64,000 nucleotides of DNA, taken from assembly GCA_036365515.1 (NCBI GenBank), contig CM070873.1, positions 219,592,876 to 219,656,875 of the forward strand, read 5' to 3'. Of the stretch, positions 45,261 through 58,380 are shown piece by piece. A program made the translations under genes and the position numbers. Numbering within the stretch: position 1 is the stretch's first letter; each line of letters opens with the position of its first letter. The stretch comes from Torymus aiolomorphi. Taxonomy: Eukaryota; Arthropoda; Insecta; Hymenoptera; Torymidae. The notes beneath the pieces are model-generated. The model saw only the letters and a list, made by a program, of their open reading frames with translations. It was not told the DNA's origin and ran no database searches.

Positions 45261-47120
45261 TATTGGAGGAGGTTCACATACTTTTTCGAAATAAATGTAT
45301 CTTCATAATTCATTAATTCAAATTACATAATGTATTTAAATAACAGTTTGAAAAATCGATAAGAATTTTTAATATATTTCAAATTGTCACCACGAGCCAT
45401 AATGAACTTTTAATTACAGTAAAAATGGTATATACGCTCAAATTAGAAAATCCAAGCTTTCCTCCAACGCTTAACTGCTCAACGAGCCGATCTAAACGTG
45501 GTCCCAACGCTCGTGGCACGTCAAATCAACAAGCTGTTACGGTGTATAGCGGAAGGGTTTACACAGCGCCGCGCTATTTATAACTTTCTGACGTAGCTTG
45601 CGGGCTGCGGTAAGTATATAGCGCACAGCAGTAGCGTGTTAGGAGCGTTGGCGAGCGAGCGATACACGCCCGCGGTTAAAATTTTGCTGATTTGCGGCTC
45701 GTAAGCGAGAAGGACAATGCGGCGAGTAGACTGTAGCAATACCTCGGGAAAAATAGACACTATGCGGCGCGCTCTCTTTATGCATTTTGCATGGCGCAGG
45801 CTGCCGTAATTGCGGCAAAGCGCCTTTGCCGAGTCGCATTCGCACGTCCCATTCGTACACGCATACATAATACTGCGCTTGTACGTGTGTCTAGCGCAGA
45901 TGCAGCGACGCTCAGGCTTGGATGCATTTCAAACGATACAATTAATTCGCTTCCTGATAACATTTTCAAAACGATAATTTTTCGAGCGATGTTAATCACG
46001 TTAAAATATACTCTAATTTTGAAATTTTCTCTACACTTATATAGAATATTTTAAGAATGTGTCTTTGCTGCTTTCATAACTTCTATTTTAATTACTACAA
46101 AGTATTTGGATGACTTTCTGTTACAAAAAAAAAATACTTGGTAAAATTTACTGTTAGAAATAACATTTTTGGAAACAATTCAATATTAAATTGTAGAATG
46201 AACTTATAAACTTGACTATTAAAAGCACTATTTAAAATTTTGATATTTATCTCAGCGATACGATGACGTACTGTTTCTGTTATCTAAAATATTTATTCCA
46301 TAAATAAAAACTATCGACTCATAATCAAATTTACTAAAGTAATTATTTGTTCGCAAACAAATGCAGCTATATTCTCCATATTGGGTCTGCCATTAACAAT
46401 TTTCAAAAAATAGTCAGAATAAAGGCAGACCAATTTTAAAGAAAATCCCCCCACTGCTACGGGGATATATCCTCATAGCTTGGTCAAGGTCTTATCAAGG
46501 ATACCCCGTTAACCTATTTACAGCCCGATCCAGGTCTGTGTTAAAAACATCAAAACCGTATCAATGTTACGTAGGACTTATGCCTGGCAATATACGTAAC
46601 AGGACATAGTTAGAGACCCTCTAAGCCCTTAAAAATTGTAATCTTCATAGAAACCTGCGAATTTTCTAACAAAATAGTTTATACATAGTACTTAAAACGT
46701 GCTTTCACTATATGAATACATAGCGACGCAGTTACTTCTATGGCGCATTCTTTGGATTAATTGGTAAGAAGCCAAGTTAACGTGCATCCTTTGAAGTTCA
46801 TTAATTAGAACAAGAAGCGGGCGCGTCCTTTTGCTCTATTTCCTCGCGAGCTTATGTGCCGAACCTAATAAGAATGTAATTAAGCACGGAACATTACAGG
46901 CCAATACACAAATTGACAGATTATGCAACTATTTGCAATTAACGTTAATTGAAAAGGAGGGTACGTATAGCGATATGTAGACGCGCTGACGTCTCAATCC
47001 AGCTTACATAATAAAAAATAATAGATTACTACGGTATAATTGTATCGCGCACGTCGAGTCCCGCATATCTTAATTGAACTGTATAAATTTTAATTGAATA
47101 ACGAATTTTATTTTGGGGCG
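45261..47120. other. Spacer with a GC-rich island and a hairpin
   Basis: A GC/CpG-rich island at 45460-45920 contains overlapping frames without motifs and CTATTTATAA at ~45569, possibly TATA-like. AT-rich DNA follows. A hairpin with a 9-bp perfect stem (TGTTACGTA/TACGTAACA) lies at 46565-46601. Confidence 0.4.
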
Positions 47121-48110
47121 GTAAATCTATTTTAATTTGATTAATGCCATTCCAGTTGAACTCGATGACCAAAGCCCTTATATGTATATTACTCGGCATA
47201 CTGCAGCTCTTTCTCCCTCGGTTGCGTTGGAAAAGAGCTCGAAAAACTTTCCCGCGCACGCCTCTGGCTCTCACTCTCGAAATTTCGCCTCTGCGAAAAC
47301 TCCGACGAAGCCAATTACTCAAAGTGCGGGCCTGTAGTTCCAGCGCGCACGTGTGTGTGTGTGTGTGCATATACATCATGCATTCGCTATATAGCGCTCA
47401 AATGTTTATAGGGCAGAGTCGCGAGCTATTATTAAAAGTGCGCCGTCTAAATTTAAGCTATCGATCTCCGGTAGCGCGCGAGCCGCTAATATACACGCGC
47501 CCTTTTGCCCGTGGTGAGTGGTGACAGCCCTTAATTAATACGCGCGCACATACACACACAGACAGGCGCGCTATACACCTGCATTGATCTTCAGCGTTTT
47601 CGAGAGGCGACCGAGCGACGCTGCTGATGGTTCCGGCGGGTCGACGCCTCCCCCACGCGCTTGTCGGCAACGCTGCAGCTCTTCAACGGCTCTAGCCTGT
47701 ATATAGCCGTAGCGTTATACATATAGCGGGGAAGCTTGCCCGGAATTACTTCCCAAACACGCGCGCAGGTGCGGGCATACATGATCCGAACGCGACGCGA
47801 AGTTTCCGGAATTTTCGACAGTGGCTACAGCGTCGCGTGCAATTTAAATCAGCGAGTTTGCTTGCGCGCTCGCTTACTTCCGATTATGTACCTACACGCT
47901 GTAACTCGCGCGCGGGTGATGAGATCGGCGACGATATGTGCGCAGAGCCGGACGTGGTTAATGCGCGCGGGGCTTGATGGTACATTCTCTGTTATTACTT
48001 TAAGCTCGTGTATTTTCGTGGCTGGCGACCGTTTTGGAAAATTAAGCCTTACTATTTTAAGACTTTATCGCGAAGATGATGATTTTGGTTAAATTGAGGC
48101 TACTTTCAGG
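47121..48110. promoter_or_regulatory. GC-rich island
   Basis: CpG-rich sequence with (GT)8 at ~47350 and many CGCG words. Overlapping frames up to 126 codons on both strands lack recognisable motifs. It may contain promoter or 5' UTR sequence. Confidence 0.3.
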
Positions 48111-48279
48111 GATTATTTGTAATTTATCTCGGCGTGGGTAGCGGAAAAATTTAATAAGACATTATGGTTTAAAGAAATGTTACGAGTATTATTTGTGAAA
48201 AAATCTGTTTATTATAATGAGCTTATATTAAGAAACGTTCGAAAGTTTTGATTAAAACTCAATGGCTTAGTCCTCTGGG

Positions 48280-48480
48280 CTAAATTGATTGATCCTCTCG
48301 ATGGTCCAATTGCGACTGCAGCAAAACTTTCATGCACTTAGGAAGCACTCCTCTCCACTTGATTGCAAATTGTCTAGGCGTCCCAATTACAAATACCAGC
48401 CCGGGGCGCATTTCAAAAACCTTGTCAGCGTCACATCGATTAAATTCAAAACGTAAAACATTTTTTTTCCAAGTTAACAC
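48280..48480 (-). CDS. Candidate small ORF or last exon, unrecognised
   Basis: A 66-codon minus frame whose second half reads more like protein than its surroundings (MRPGLVFVIGTPRQFAIKW, then LPKCMKVLLQSQLDH). GACAAGG near its middle and upstream AG dinucleotides allow a terminal-exon interpretation. No family is recognised; it could be a decayed retrocopy or chance. Confidence 0.2.
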   Translation of the reverse strand: MLTWKKNVLRFEFNRCDADKVFEMRPGLVFVIGTPRQFAIKWRGVLPKCMKVLLQSQLDHREDQSI

Positions 48481-49740
48481 ACAACGTTTTTAGTTATTTT
48501 TAACAAGCTTTTTTATTGCGCTTCTTTTGAACATCGAAATAGGCGTACTTGTAACAAGAGTTATTTTAAAAGGGACTCATTCTGACTCGTACGAGCAATC
48601 ACATTACGGTAGACGAAACAACAGTTTTATATAAAGGACATGAAAGAATAGCTATATGCAAGAAATGCAATTCACGAATGGTATATAGAATATCAACAAA
48701 ATTGACTTACAAAGTATGTCATTAGTTTAATTAATCTGATAATTACTGTTTTTAAATATAATTAAATAGAAATAAAAAATATTTTTATTTCTAAAATAAT
48801 GTTAATTAAAGACTAGCTTTTGATTTCCACGATAGTTTATTATCCCTAAATTGCCTTATATAAATAATATTTGAAACAATTTCCTACGCGTAGGAAAAAT
48901 GCAGATAATATTTGCAGATAATATGATATTTCACATTCATATGAAATATTGGTATATGCAAAAAATATTACAAACATATATACTTTATAAATGAGAACTT
49001 GGGAGCTTAGTTGATTATAAGTTTATTATTATGTATTTTAGGGTTGTAATTTGAAATTGTTTTTTAATTGAATTTAGTAACTTTAATTGAATGAAATGAA
49101 ATTTATTGACCTGTTTTTACACACGTAAAACAATAAAGCTAATCTAACTTGTTTGCATCAGTTAAATCAACTAGTTTGAGAAAAAGTTGAATTAGTATAG
49201 AAAAAAAGTAAAATTACCTTTTCTATATTAAAAACCACATTTTATTTAGTACAATAAAAACGTATATTATGATGTACGATTTCATTATACGATTGCTCTT
49301 AGAAATATAGTCCATAAAAAAATAAAAATAAATAAAAATAAATTGTTATTGTGCTTTTAAAAACTGCGTGTTCTTCAAATACAATCGACTATTTTCCAAC
49401 CAATTCTGCCCAATATCCACAATATACAAATAATAAATATACAGTTCAGAAATCGCCATCAAAGAGAAATGCAGTTGATTTTACTGCCTTTCATTCTATA
49501 AACATACATGCCAAACGAAATTTCTTGATTTCAAAGTCCGAGTGAAAACAACTTATAACTTCATTTCTCCCGACTGGGAGCGATCCATCTCGTCTTGACA
49601 AACAAGAAACGATGTAGTAAAAAATACACACTTCCGCGTAAAAAAGGATCACAAAAAAATACACAGTAAGAAAGCAAGGAAGATCACCAAGTCTCTCCAC
49701 AATATGCATTTACATCACATGAATTTCTAAGAAGAAAACA
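48481..49740. other. AT-rich spacer
   Basis: AT-rich with A/T homopolymers and short TAAAAATAAATAAAAATAAA runs near 49318. No gene is seen. Confidence 0.5.
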
Positions 49741-50340
49741 GCTGCCCACGTGGGTCTCGCCCTCTCATGCGCGCGTGCACACACATAAACAGACATACAG
49801 ACGTTTGATGAATATCCACCTACCTCTGCGCGCGTGCACGTATACGGAAATAAATGCGCGCGCGAGAGAGAGATGCCGAGGCGGACAGGCGCTCGAATCC
49901 AATATCAGTCGTAAGCACGCGCGCACGCCCGACTCGTTGAAGACGACACGCGGCTTTGGCAAGACCATAAATAACGCCCCGAACGTTTTGCGAGCGCGGA
50001 GAACAATTTGCGCGCCGCACGAGCGTCCGTCTCTCGCACTAATGGGCGAACCGAGGTGCGCCACGCGCCGAAATGAATGATGATCGGAATGCCATGAGCA
50101 GTTGGAATATATTGCGAGCGAGAGTTTTGCGCAAATATAATAATACGTCGTGCGTCTTAATTTGCGCGTCGGGCGCTCGCGTAGGTATTAGGCACGCTTT
50201 CCAAAGGATTGCGTTATTGGAATAGTGCGAGTTCTTGGGACGCGTTTTGTTTTGCGAGCACACGCGGGGGGGGGGGGGGGGGCTATATAATAGTAGCGAA
50301 ACGAATTCCACGGGGCAGATATTACGTTGTCGGGTGTGGC
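49741..50340. promoter_or_regulatory. GC-rich island ending in a G17 run
   Basis: CpG-rich island with overlapping low-complexity frames on both strands. It ends in a G17 homopolymer at 50266-50282 followed directly by CTATATAATAG, a TATA-like word. There is no identifiable gene. Confidence 0.35.
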
Positions 50341-52030
50341 TGATGCGAATGAAATTAGAAATGAGTGTACAGTGTTTAGATATATATGATAATTAATAGC
50401 TGCGCGAACTCTTGTATAATTTATATATCATCGCTGACAAACTATTCAGTATTTCATTAGTGACGATTGCTTACACGTGTTTGACTTTCACCACTGTTTT
50501 ATTGCTCTCAATACATATGTCAGATTTTATGATAAAAGTATAATGAGATCAACGCGATTTAAAATCCTCTGTAACTTATTTAAGAAAATGTGTCTCAAGT
50601 TTACAACGTTAGAGTGCAACGAAATAAAACAAATTTCGTTTTACTTCAAATTTCTACTAATTAATATTAATTTTGGGTGTAGATTTAGTGTTTTATAGTA
50701 TAAATTCACTTTATGACAAAGGTTTAGATAAAATTTCCATTGTTCAATAACGTTAATCAATTGTAAAAAATTATTTCGTTGCATTCCAACGATGCAAACT
50801 TCCGAGCCATTTAAGAAATAAGGCAATTACAATTTGCACACACGAACAGCAGACTGAAGTAAAAAAAAAAAAAGCTATAATTCTCATTTCTCGGAAATAA
50901 GTTTTCTTGAATTTAATAAACTTTCTCGAGATTACAAATCCACTCCATGCGCCGTGGTACAAAATTCCATTTCGCACGAGATAGGAAAGACGTCGGAAAA
51001 TAAATAAAGTCGAACGCGCCGGGAAATCAAACAAATAAAAAAAGAGCAGATTATACAGGAGCGGAGGAGGCGGGAGATAGGAGCGAGTAAAATATCGGGG
51101 CAGGATAAAATAAAGCGGTCGAGTGGTCGATTCAATCAATGGGCGCAGACACTATGCCGTTGTTATCGTGTTGGGGGGAGAGGCACGGACCAAATAAATT
51201 ACCCGCGCATCGCGAAGGGCACCGCCGAGCCGAGGGCACGCGTTCATTTTTCACGACGCAAAACATTAAAGTATAATCATAGGTTATTTGTGTGACGTGC
51301 GCGGTCCGCAATGTTTCTGCGTATGGCGTAGAAAAGGAATAATAATAATAATTTACTGGTTACGATAGTTACACTGTAAATCTAGTAGTACAAAAAGAAA
51401 GAAAGCAATTAAATGAAATAGTTATAATGAAATCATTTGATCGTCGTATTTTTTTATAAAATATAGTGGAAGTAGAAAATGAACGATTATTTTCGGTACA
51501 TAATCACTACTACTTTGCTCTTTCAAACGTATTAAAGAAAATGATAATTAATTAAAATGTCAGAGAAACAAAAGCATTTTTTTATAACAAATGTAGGTCA
51601 CCCCAGATGATGACTTTCACTTATTGATTAACATGTACTATTAGTTTTATGAAACGCAATACATAAAATTTAAATGGATAAATATGCGTAGATCGCATTC
51701 GATTTAGATTGAACAAAAAATTTAATATCACACTTTCTTTCACCTTTCGAAATTTATCTGTGAATTTACAAAGTAATGTATAATGTAATTCATAAAAGTA
51801 ATGTCGTATGTATATGTACAATTATTGAACTGTACATAAACGTATTTCAAGATACAAAATATAGTTGTGTTTATACTAAAAATATTGAAAAAGAACATTG
51901 TATATATAATAAAAGAAGTATGTAATATTTTTCATACATTAAAATTCCACGAAATTACACAATAATCAATGCTTCTTATAAAAGGTACCTAACGCGATTA
52001 TAGAATAAAAATCGATATTGGAACGATAAT
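50341..52030. other. AT-rich spacer with a small GC patch
   Basis: AT-rich, with a GC-richer patch at 50930-51320. The 122-codon minus frame at 50771-51139 has no conserved motif. No repeat was recognised. Confidence 0.4.
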
Positions 52031-52820
52031 CGGAAATTATTGCATTACGCGAATCCTGCAATCGAAGCACGTCGCGTAGTATTATCCAATTAAAGCTTGC
52101 CGCTGATGTCCCTCTTGCAAACGAGGTCGAGATTTTTCTTGCGACATTAGCGCGCCGTCAATTTGAACGTTATAAGGCCTGATCCATGTATGCGCGCGCA
52201 ATACAAGCTCGAAAATCCTCAAAGTGATGAGCTGAAAGAAAAAAAATCTTGTGGGAGGGACAGAGATTTATACCGGAGGCAAAAGATGCGCCGCCGACTA
52301 ATCGCCTCTCGTCGTCGACGGCGGCGGCAGTGAGTTGGATCCGTACCAAGACAAAAAGATAAGCACACGCGAGAGCGCAAGCATGCAAATCGTCAAACTC
52401 GTAGGAAAGAGGGAACGAGAGATATAGGGAGAGGAAGTGATAATCTTGTCGTCGGGGGAAAATGCCAAAAGTCGGCGACGGCGCGCGCTCGAGTGGGCCC
52501 TCTTGGACGGCTCGTCCTATATCTATACCGCCTACGGCCGGTATACAAACTCTCACGGAGAAGTGGGGAAAAGGGAGAGAGGCGTGGGTATTGTTATTAT
52601 GATGTTGATGTCACGCATCCCGGGCGTGATTGCTGGTACGATAACGACGCTACTGTCGGGAGGGAATAGCGCGCCTGCGGGCTGTTTACGTGCGCTGCTA
52701 ATTTTCAATTTCGCCGGAACGGCCGATGATTATGCGGGAAAAATTTTCCAATCTTCTCAGATGAGATTGGCATTTTATTACTTTGTAAAGACTGTTTTGG
52801 AATTTACCTCGCGCTAATTT
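52031..52820. promoter_or_regulatory. GC-rich island
   Basis: CpG-rich island with GGCGGCGGCAGTG at ~52320. Mirrored open frames on the two strands (~126-128 codons) lack motifs. Possibly promoter or 5' exon DNA. Confidence 0.3.
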
Positions 52821-53243
52821 GGAGGTACAAAATGGCGAAACGCAATTACCTCATTTTTATAGACGAGAAGTTCTTTGAGTTTCGATTGTAAAGCTGTAAT
52901 TAGTAGCCCGTAAAATAGTTTAACGTTAATAGAGGAACTTCCGTCATCCATTCTATTGGATAATTAACAAGAGTGTATAATGTATATATGAGTATCATTT
53001 CATTCGCTTCGGCAGCAGTTATTGTTTAATTAGTTAATATTCAATTAAATTTCAAATAACGAGTTTTATGAACAACCACATTGTGTTGTGAAACAATTAA
53101 AGGACGCTTCAAAATAATTGTATTAAAAAGATTTATTTTTTTTTTACCTGTTAAAATTAAGTTATATCAATTACCTTATATTCGTCGATATTTAAATATT
53201 TGGCATAGAGAAATGGAGCTGTAAATAGTAGTTTTCGTCACTA
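52821..53243. other. AT-rich spacer
   Basis: AT-rich with T-runs. Nothing was recognised. Confidence 0.45.
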
Positions 53244-53490
53244 GGGCGTAAAGTTGAACTTTACGCACCGAGTGATCGACACGCACGAGGGTCGGCGCAG
53301 TGTTGGGCGATCACGAGGTCGTAAAGATTTCGCCTGCGTGGCGAACAATATTTTTTTTATAGTATGAGTAAAGCACGTCGTCGCATTATTTGAGTGTGTA
53401 AAGTTGAATTTGACGCACACTATGTGTGAAATTCAACTTTACGCACTGAAAACGACGCGAATCGACGTACTTTACGCATACTATGCAAAA
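53244..53490. repeat. Second TTTACGCA hairpin cluster
   Basis: A compact palindrome is at 53246-53266 (GCGTAAAGTT-G-AACTTTACGC). A larger hairpin is at 53394-53446 with stem GTAAAGTTGAATTT/AAATTCAACTTTAC. GTACTTTACGCATACTATGC follows at ~53467. The TTTACGCA word is shared with the cluster at 1130-1480, so both are probably copies or relatives of one family. Confidence 0.55.
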
Positions 53491-54579
53491 AAATAGTTTT
53501 TCTACATGTGTTTGTACCACCCGATGGTATGCCACCTTCTTATTTAATATGCGCAGGTTTACAGCATTTTTTGGAGCATACACGAGTCGGTGTATAGATA
53601 TGTGGCGGCTAAAAATATGCGCATCGCGTGTAAATGTTTACCGCGCTCTCGCCGCCCCAACGTTTACACTCGGCTGCTGCCACGTACCCACTGCTTTATT
53701 GCGCGTGTATTTTTCAGCAGATACTATATTATAGCGATAACAAGGAAAATGTTAGAAGAGAAAAGTGAAAAGTAATGTAGTTTTTCATATTCAAATAGTT
53801 TAATGGGCACTTATGCAAATGTTAAGCAAGCTTTAAAACGTTGCGGTATTTGTTGAAGGTGAAATTCCACATTCCTGCGAGAATGATGGATAAATTCATC
53901 ATTGCGGGTCGTGCGTTCTTCTACTTTTAATTAATAAAATTAAAAGTTTTTCAAATTGATGTATACTCAACGAAATAATGTTTACTTTTACAAAATTTAC
54001 TTCAAGAGGCATGAATAAAACGAGAAGCGTAAATTGGGTGAATATTTTCATTCTAATTCGATCCCACTAATGAGGTTCTTGAAAAGTATGCTCAAGTATT
54101 AAGCAAACAGGGCTAACTTTGTACACAAAGAAAGCTTGTCTAAAAATACTTTCTGAATGGGTTTATGATTGCGTTTCAGTTTATTATAGTGACGCATGCA
54201 CGATCAATGTATACCAAAACACATGTAGTATCCAAAATTTTCACGGAAGACTTCGTGAACATTATAAAGTTACAGATTCTGTGCGAATGCAAACCTTATA
54301 GAAGCGAAAACAGAGAGTACATTTTTATTTCACAAAACATACATACTACGTACGTTGTTGACCGAAAATCCAATCGCTCTACTTGCTTCAACCTGCCATT
54401 TACGAGGACCCATTAATTATGCGCTACTTTCGTCAAAAAGCTCTATCAGCACAAATACACAAGCGCCATTATCTGGAGTTTACATAAATTTCCATTCATA
54501 CACGTCATTCGACGTACAAAGCAGTGCTTACGTAGGTATACCTACGTATGGACACTCTGAATCTTACAACAGGCAAAGA
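53491..54579. other. Spacer with a perfect 20-bp palindrome
   Basis: Mixed AT-rich sequence, GC-richer at 53560-53700. TACGTAGGTATACCTACGTA at 54529-54548 is a perfect palindrome. Frames here (60-83 codons) carry no motif. Confidence 0.4.
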
Positions 54580-54920
54580 CAATGATCCTTTAATCCACGC
54601 ACGGCCTGTAAATATCTCCTTGTATAGTTCCGCAAACCGGCCAAACAACTCTCGCACTCTCCCTCTCTCTCTCGAGAGCGCCTCTGCGTAATACACTGGA
54701 ATTTAACGACCGCTGGGTTGGAATGGACGTGTGTATATATATGTATACAGAGGTGTGATCAACGCGCGACGCGAGAAGGAAAGAGGGATCCACTCTTGGT
54801 CTGCGGTTTCGGTCGATCACCTAAACCGCACCTACGTGTGCGAGGAGAAGGGGGGGGGGGGGCGTTTTACGTCCCTCGGATAAGGCCAAGAAAAACACTA
54901 TTCCGAGAAGCATATAGATA
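54580..54920. promoter_or_regulatory. Small GC-rich island with G13 run
   Basis: GC-richer patch with a CTCTCTCTC run at ~54660, TATATATATG at ~54733 and a G13 homopolymer at 54850-54862. No gene was identified. Confidence 0.25.
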
Positions 54921-55900
54921 GTTCTGTCACAGTGTTTTGTTTGGCAAGCCTGTGAATGGTACAAATCAATAAAAAAATATGGATTCGTACGTTGCTGCTT
55001 GCGATATACGTTAGTAGAAATAAATTTTGTAATATGCGTGTAGCACGAAAGTAAATATTTGCCAACGGTAATCTACACCATTGATATCTTTCCATCTATA
55101 TATAAATAACTTGTTTTTACAGAAGAAGAAAGTTAAGAACTGATGTCGTAAAAGTTATGTAGCGGAAAAAGTTACTTAGTAATGATCGATCACCTTCAAA
55201 AGTTCAAGAATTCGAGAGGCTTTAAAAGCTAAAAACAGTAAATTTCTTTTCATTATAAATAGTGTGCCCTTATTGTCGAGCAGAAATAATAATTTACCAA
55301 TAGGTTGCACATTGTAATGCATATTATAAATGTTTTGAACACGTAACAAAAAGTGTAGTTAGTTTATAATAATTTTATATAACAAATCTCATTAAAATAG
55401 TTTTTATTGTTTTCAAAATGAACAATAACCTATTCATTTTACGTTCAAAGTTGTTCAATTTTTCCATAGGCACATATATTTACTTTATTAGAATGTAATT
55501 AGAATATAGGTAGTAATTCAATTTTGCTATAGTTATACTTCGTCAGTCACATAAATAATATGTCGTCTTGTCTAAAAAAATGTTCACATAAAATTGTCAC
55601 AAGTCAAACAAATATATAAATTTTTATTATAAAATAATGCGTGTTTCTTTAAATTCTATCATTTCTTGTATAGATATACAACAAATAATGGCGATGAGGT
55701 CACGAATATTCTTTATATCTCACTAAAAATATTATAGGAATATATATTGTGTACTCCCAATATAGCCGAACGTAAAACGTAATCATTTATTTTATTGACT
55801 ATACATAATAAAAATGCACAAAGCAGCAGCAGAATTCGCGTATAACAATACCGCTTAAAAATTTAACTTACAATTCATCAAAAGACAGGTGTATAATTTT
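54921..55900. other. AT-rich spacer
   Basis: AT-rich non-coding sequence with no recognised repeat or frame. Confidence 0.5.
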
Positions 55901-57010
55901 AGTTCGACCAGTGGGACGTTATTCCCCCCTAAAGGCCCCATACGCGGCTCGAAATTACGCACTGCACGCGTAAATGTCAGAGCGCAGCAGCGTTCGATAT
56001 AGAAAAAAGCGAGTTAACAAGCCGTAGGTCATCTCTGCCGTAAAAGAGAGAGAGAGAGTCCATGTCACACAGGCACGCGCGCAGACACACATCATGTCCT
56101 CTCTCAACATAGCCTCTCCCTCGTGACGTATGCACAGCGGCTATATATACAAGAGCGTAGGTACGAGAGGGCTCGAGGGGGGCAGGTCCGGAATCCTCGG
56201 CTCTTTATTGGAACGGAGCGCGCCGCCGCTTTTGTGGGGCGAGCTCGCCTGTCTATCGATCGCGCGGCTTTGACGTCACGGCTCGCTTACGTCACGACCG
56301 TTATACCGACGACGACGACGAACGACTACGACATCGCGAATAAAGTAGGTTGGGGGAGGCGCCCGCGCACGCCGAAACAACGTCATCGGCTCGTGCGACG
56401 AAAGTTCAACGTCAGCCTGCGGCGCCGCGATTTCGTCCTGATAAAATCGCCCGTCTATATATATGTACCCACGTGTGTATAATACGTAGCCACTCTAGGC
56501 GTGTGTACACAGGCTGTAGCTGTGTATAATGCACACGTGTGCAGGCTATTGTAGGGGCTCCGAGCGATGACAGATGTATCCGGCGTCCGCATCCCTTTTC
56601 GTCGCTTGTTCATTGACTGCGCGCCTGCCAAGTCTGATCTCCGCGAGCGTTCGGCTCATTATTAAAAAGTCGCATGGCACGTGCGCGCTTGGCTGGCTCT
56701 CTCCATCGTCGTCATTACACTCTCCTCTCGACTGCGACCCATTATCGCTCGATGTAGAGGAAAAGCCGATGATGCCACCCCGGCTTTTCACGACTTGTAG
56801 TTTCACGCACTCCGCTGGGCTTTGTCCGTTTTGCTCGGTGTAGGTACGCGCGCGCGCCAATTTTTCGCCGACGCTCAGTTGACCGCGCGCTCGTGGCCTC
56901 GTTGGCGAATGACGCGTTGACGCACGATGAGCAGAATCTTCTGTTTAGCGGAATGGAAGAGATATAGACGCGCGTACGGTCTTCATTTTGCATAGCGCCT
57001 CGTTGCCTAG
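55901..57010. promoter_or_regulatory. GC-rich CpG island, possible promoter
   Basis: A 1.1-kb CpG-rich block with GAGA words (~56047), CTATATATAC at ~56142 and CTATATATATATG at ~56455. Long mirrored frames on both strands (up to 119 codons) are Arg/Ser/Thr-rich and unrecognised. The composition resembles 5' ends of insect genes; direction is not clear. Confidence 0.35.
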
Positions 57011-57659
57011 ATGGGATATTAGATTAGTAACGATGACTCGACGGTTTCTGTGCACGCGAATATTTTTTCGAGGCGAGAGTTTGTTAGCTCAGCTCATTAA
57101 ATTATACTGCGTTTCATTATTTGACTGTCAAATTAACTGCTGAGTGGAAACAATGTATTTTCTAAAAATCTTCCTTATATAGCTTTTAATTTTAATGTAA
57201 GATACTGTTTTACAACAATTTATGTACAATACAATAAATTAATGTCTGAAAGATGATGACTAATACTACTTGCTGTGTTTGTTTTCCAAAACTTTTTCTG
57301 CACAGTTTACGCAACTTCGAGCTATTATTATTCGCCAAGAACGTTCTTTTTATAGATAACAAACATTTGCTAATATAAACGTTGTATACTAATGTTTCGA
57401 CAAGTTGAAGCAAACTCTTTCCTTAATAAAAGTTCGAAAATAGCATCGAAAGAAATTGAATGTTTGTTTAATAAAATAAACTAAAGCCTTTATCAAATGA
57501 AAAATATAAGCTTGTTTACATTGCGCAAGACTGGATACAAATGCAGATATGGTTGATGAAATGAAAGCTGTGACACGGAAAAACTGTCGAGAAGGGCTAA
57601 GCAACTCGTAAAAGAAACGAATCGATAAAATAGCACGAAAAGCTGTATATATATATGTG

Positions 57660-57701
<42 letters not shown>
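57011..57701. repeat. AT-rich spacer ending in a (TG)n microsatellite
   Basis: AT-rich DNA with no gene, followed by an uninterrupted (TG)20 tract at 57661-57701. The minus frames containing His-Thr runs are translations of this tract. Confidence 0.7.
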
Positions 57702-57706
<5 letters not shown>

Positions 57707-58068
57707 GTGAGTGTTTTCGTATATCCGGCGCAGAAGAATGCAATTCCGGACGTTTACGTAACCGGGGGTGGCGCGCACTTTGAGAATGAGGACGGGGGAA
57801 TCCTGGCAATCCCGTCTCGCACGAATCTGCGCAGCAGTTTTCGCCCTCTCGGGCTCGTATCCTCGCGGCGAGCTGCCCGTAAAACTTCTCGATTGTTGTT
57901 TATACGAATCTGTATGAGGACGCGCAAGCGCCGCGCTAGCTCTCTCGAGTTATGCTACTTCTGGACGAGCTCCAGAACAGCGGCGGTGGTAGCAGCGAGC
58001 GAAATCACAATAGCGCGTCCTTATCTCGTCTACAACAGCCAGCGGCACTATAAAGCTCGCAAGCGAGG

Positions 58069-58113
<45 letters not shown>

Positions 58114-58380
58114 CTAGCGTACTATCGAGAAAAACTTCTGCTGTGTTATCCTTCGCGCGAAGTCTTGCGATTGACTTTTCTCTTGCGCTCTTTCCTTCTC
58201 GGATATTTATACTTTATTGCTGCTCGCTTCAGAGATCCTGCGAGCTTTAATTTGCTAAATTTTAATTGGCTAAGGGAACGAACTTTTACTGCTGTTGTTG
58301 TTGCTGCTGCTTTTGCTGTCTGCGTTTTGATGAATAGCAGAGAACTTTTATGTTTTTCTTTTTAGTTTACTCGATGGCGT
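57702..58380. promoter_or_regulatory. GC-rich island with (AG)n
   Basis: CpG-rich sequence followed by an (AG)19 run at 58074-58111 and a GCTGTTGTTGTTGCTGCTGC-type stretch near 58291. Frames across it (136 and 66 codons) show no domain. Confidence 0.35.

Noticed and set aside
57389..57809. Minus frames containing His-Thr runs (129 and 70 codons)
   Set aside because: They owe their openness to the (TG)n tract; no domain is present outside it.
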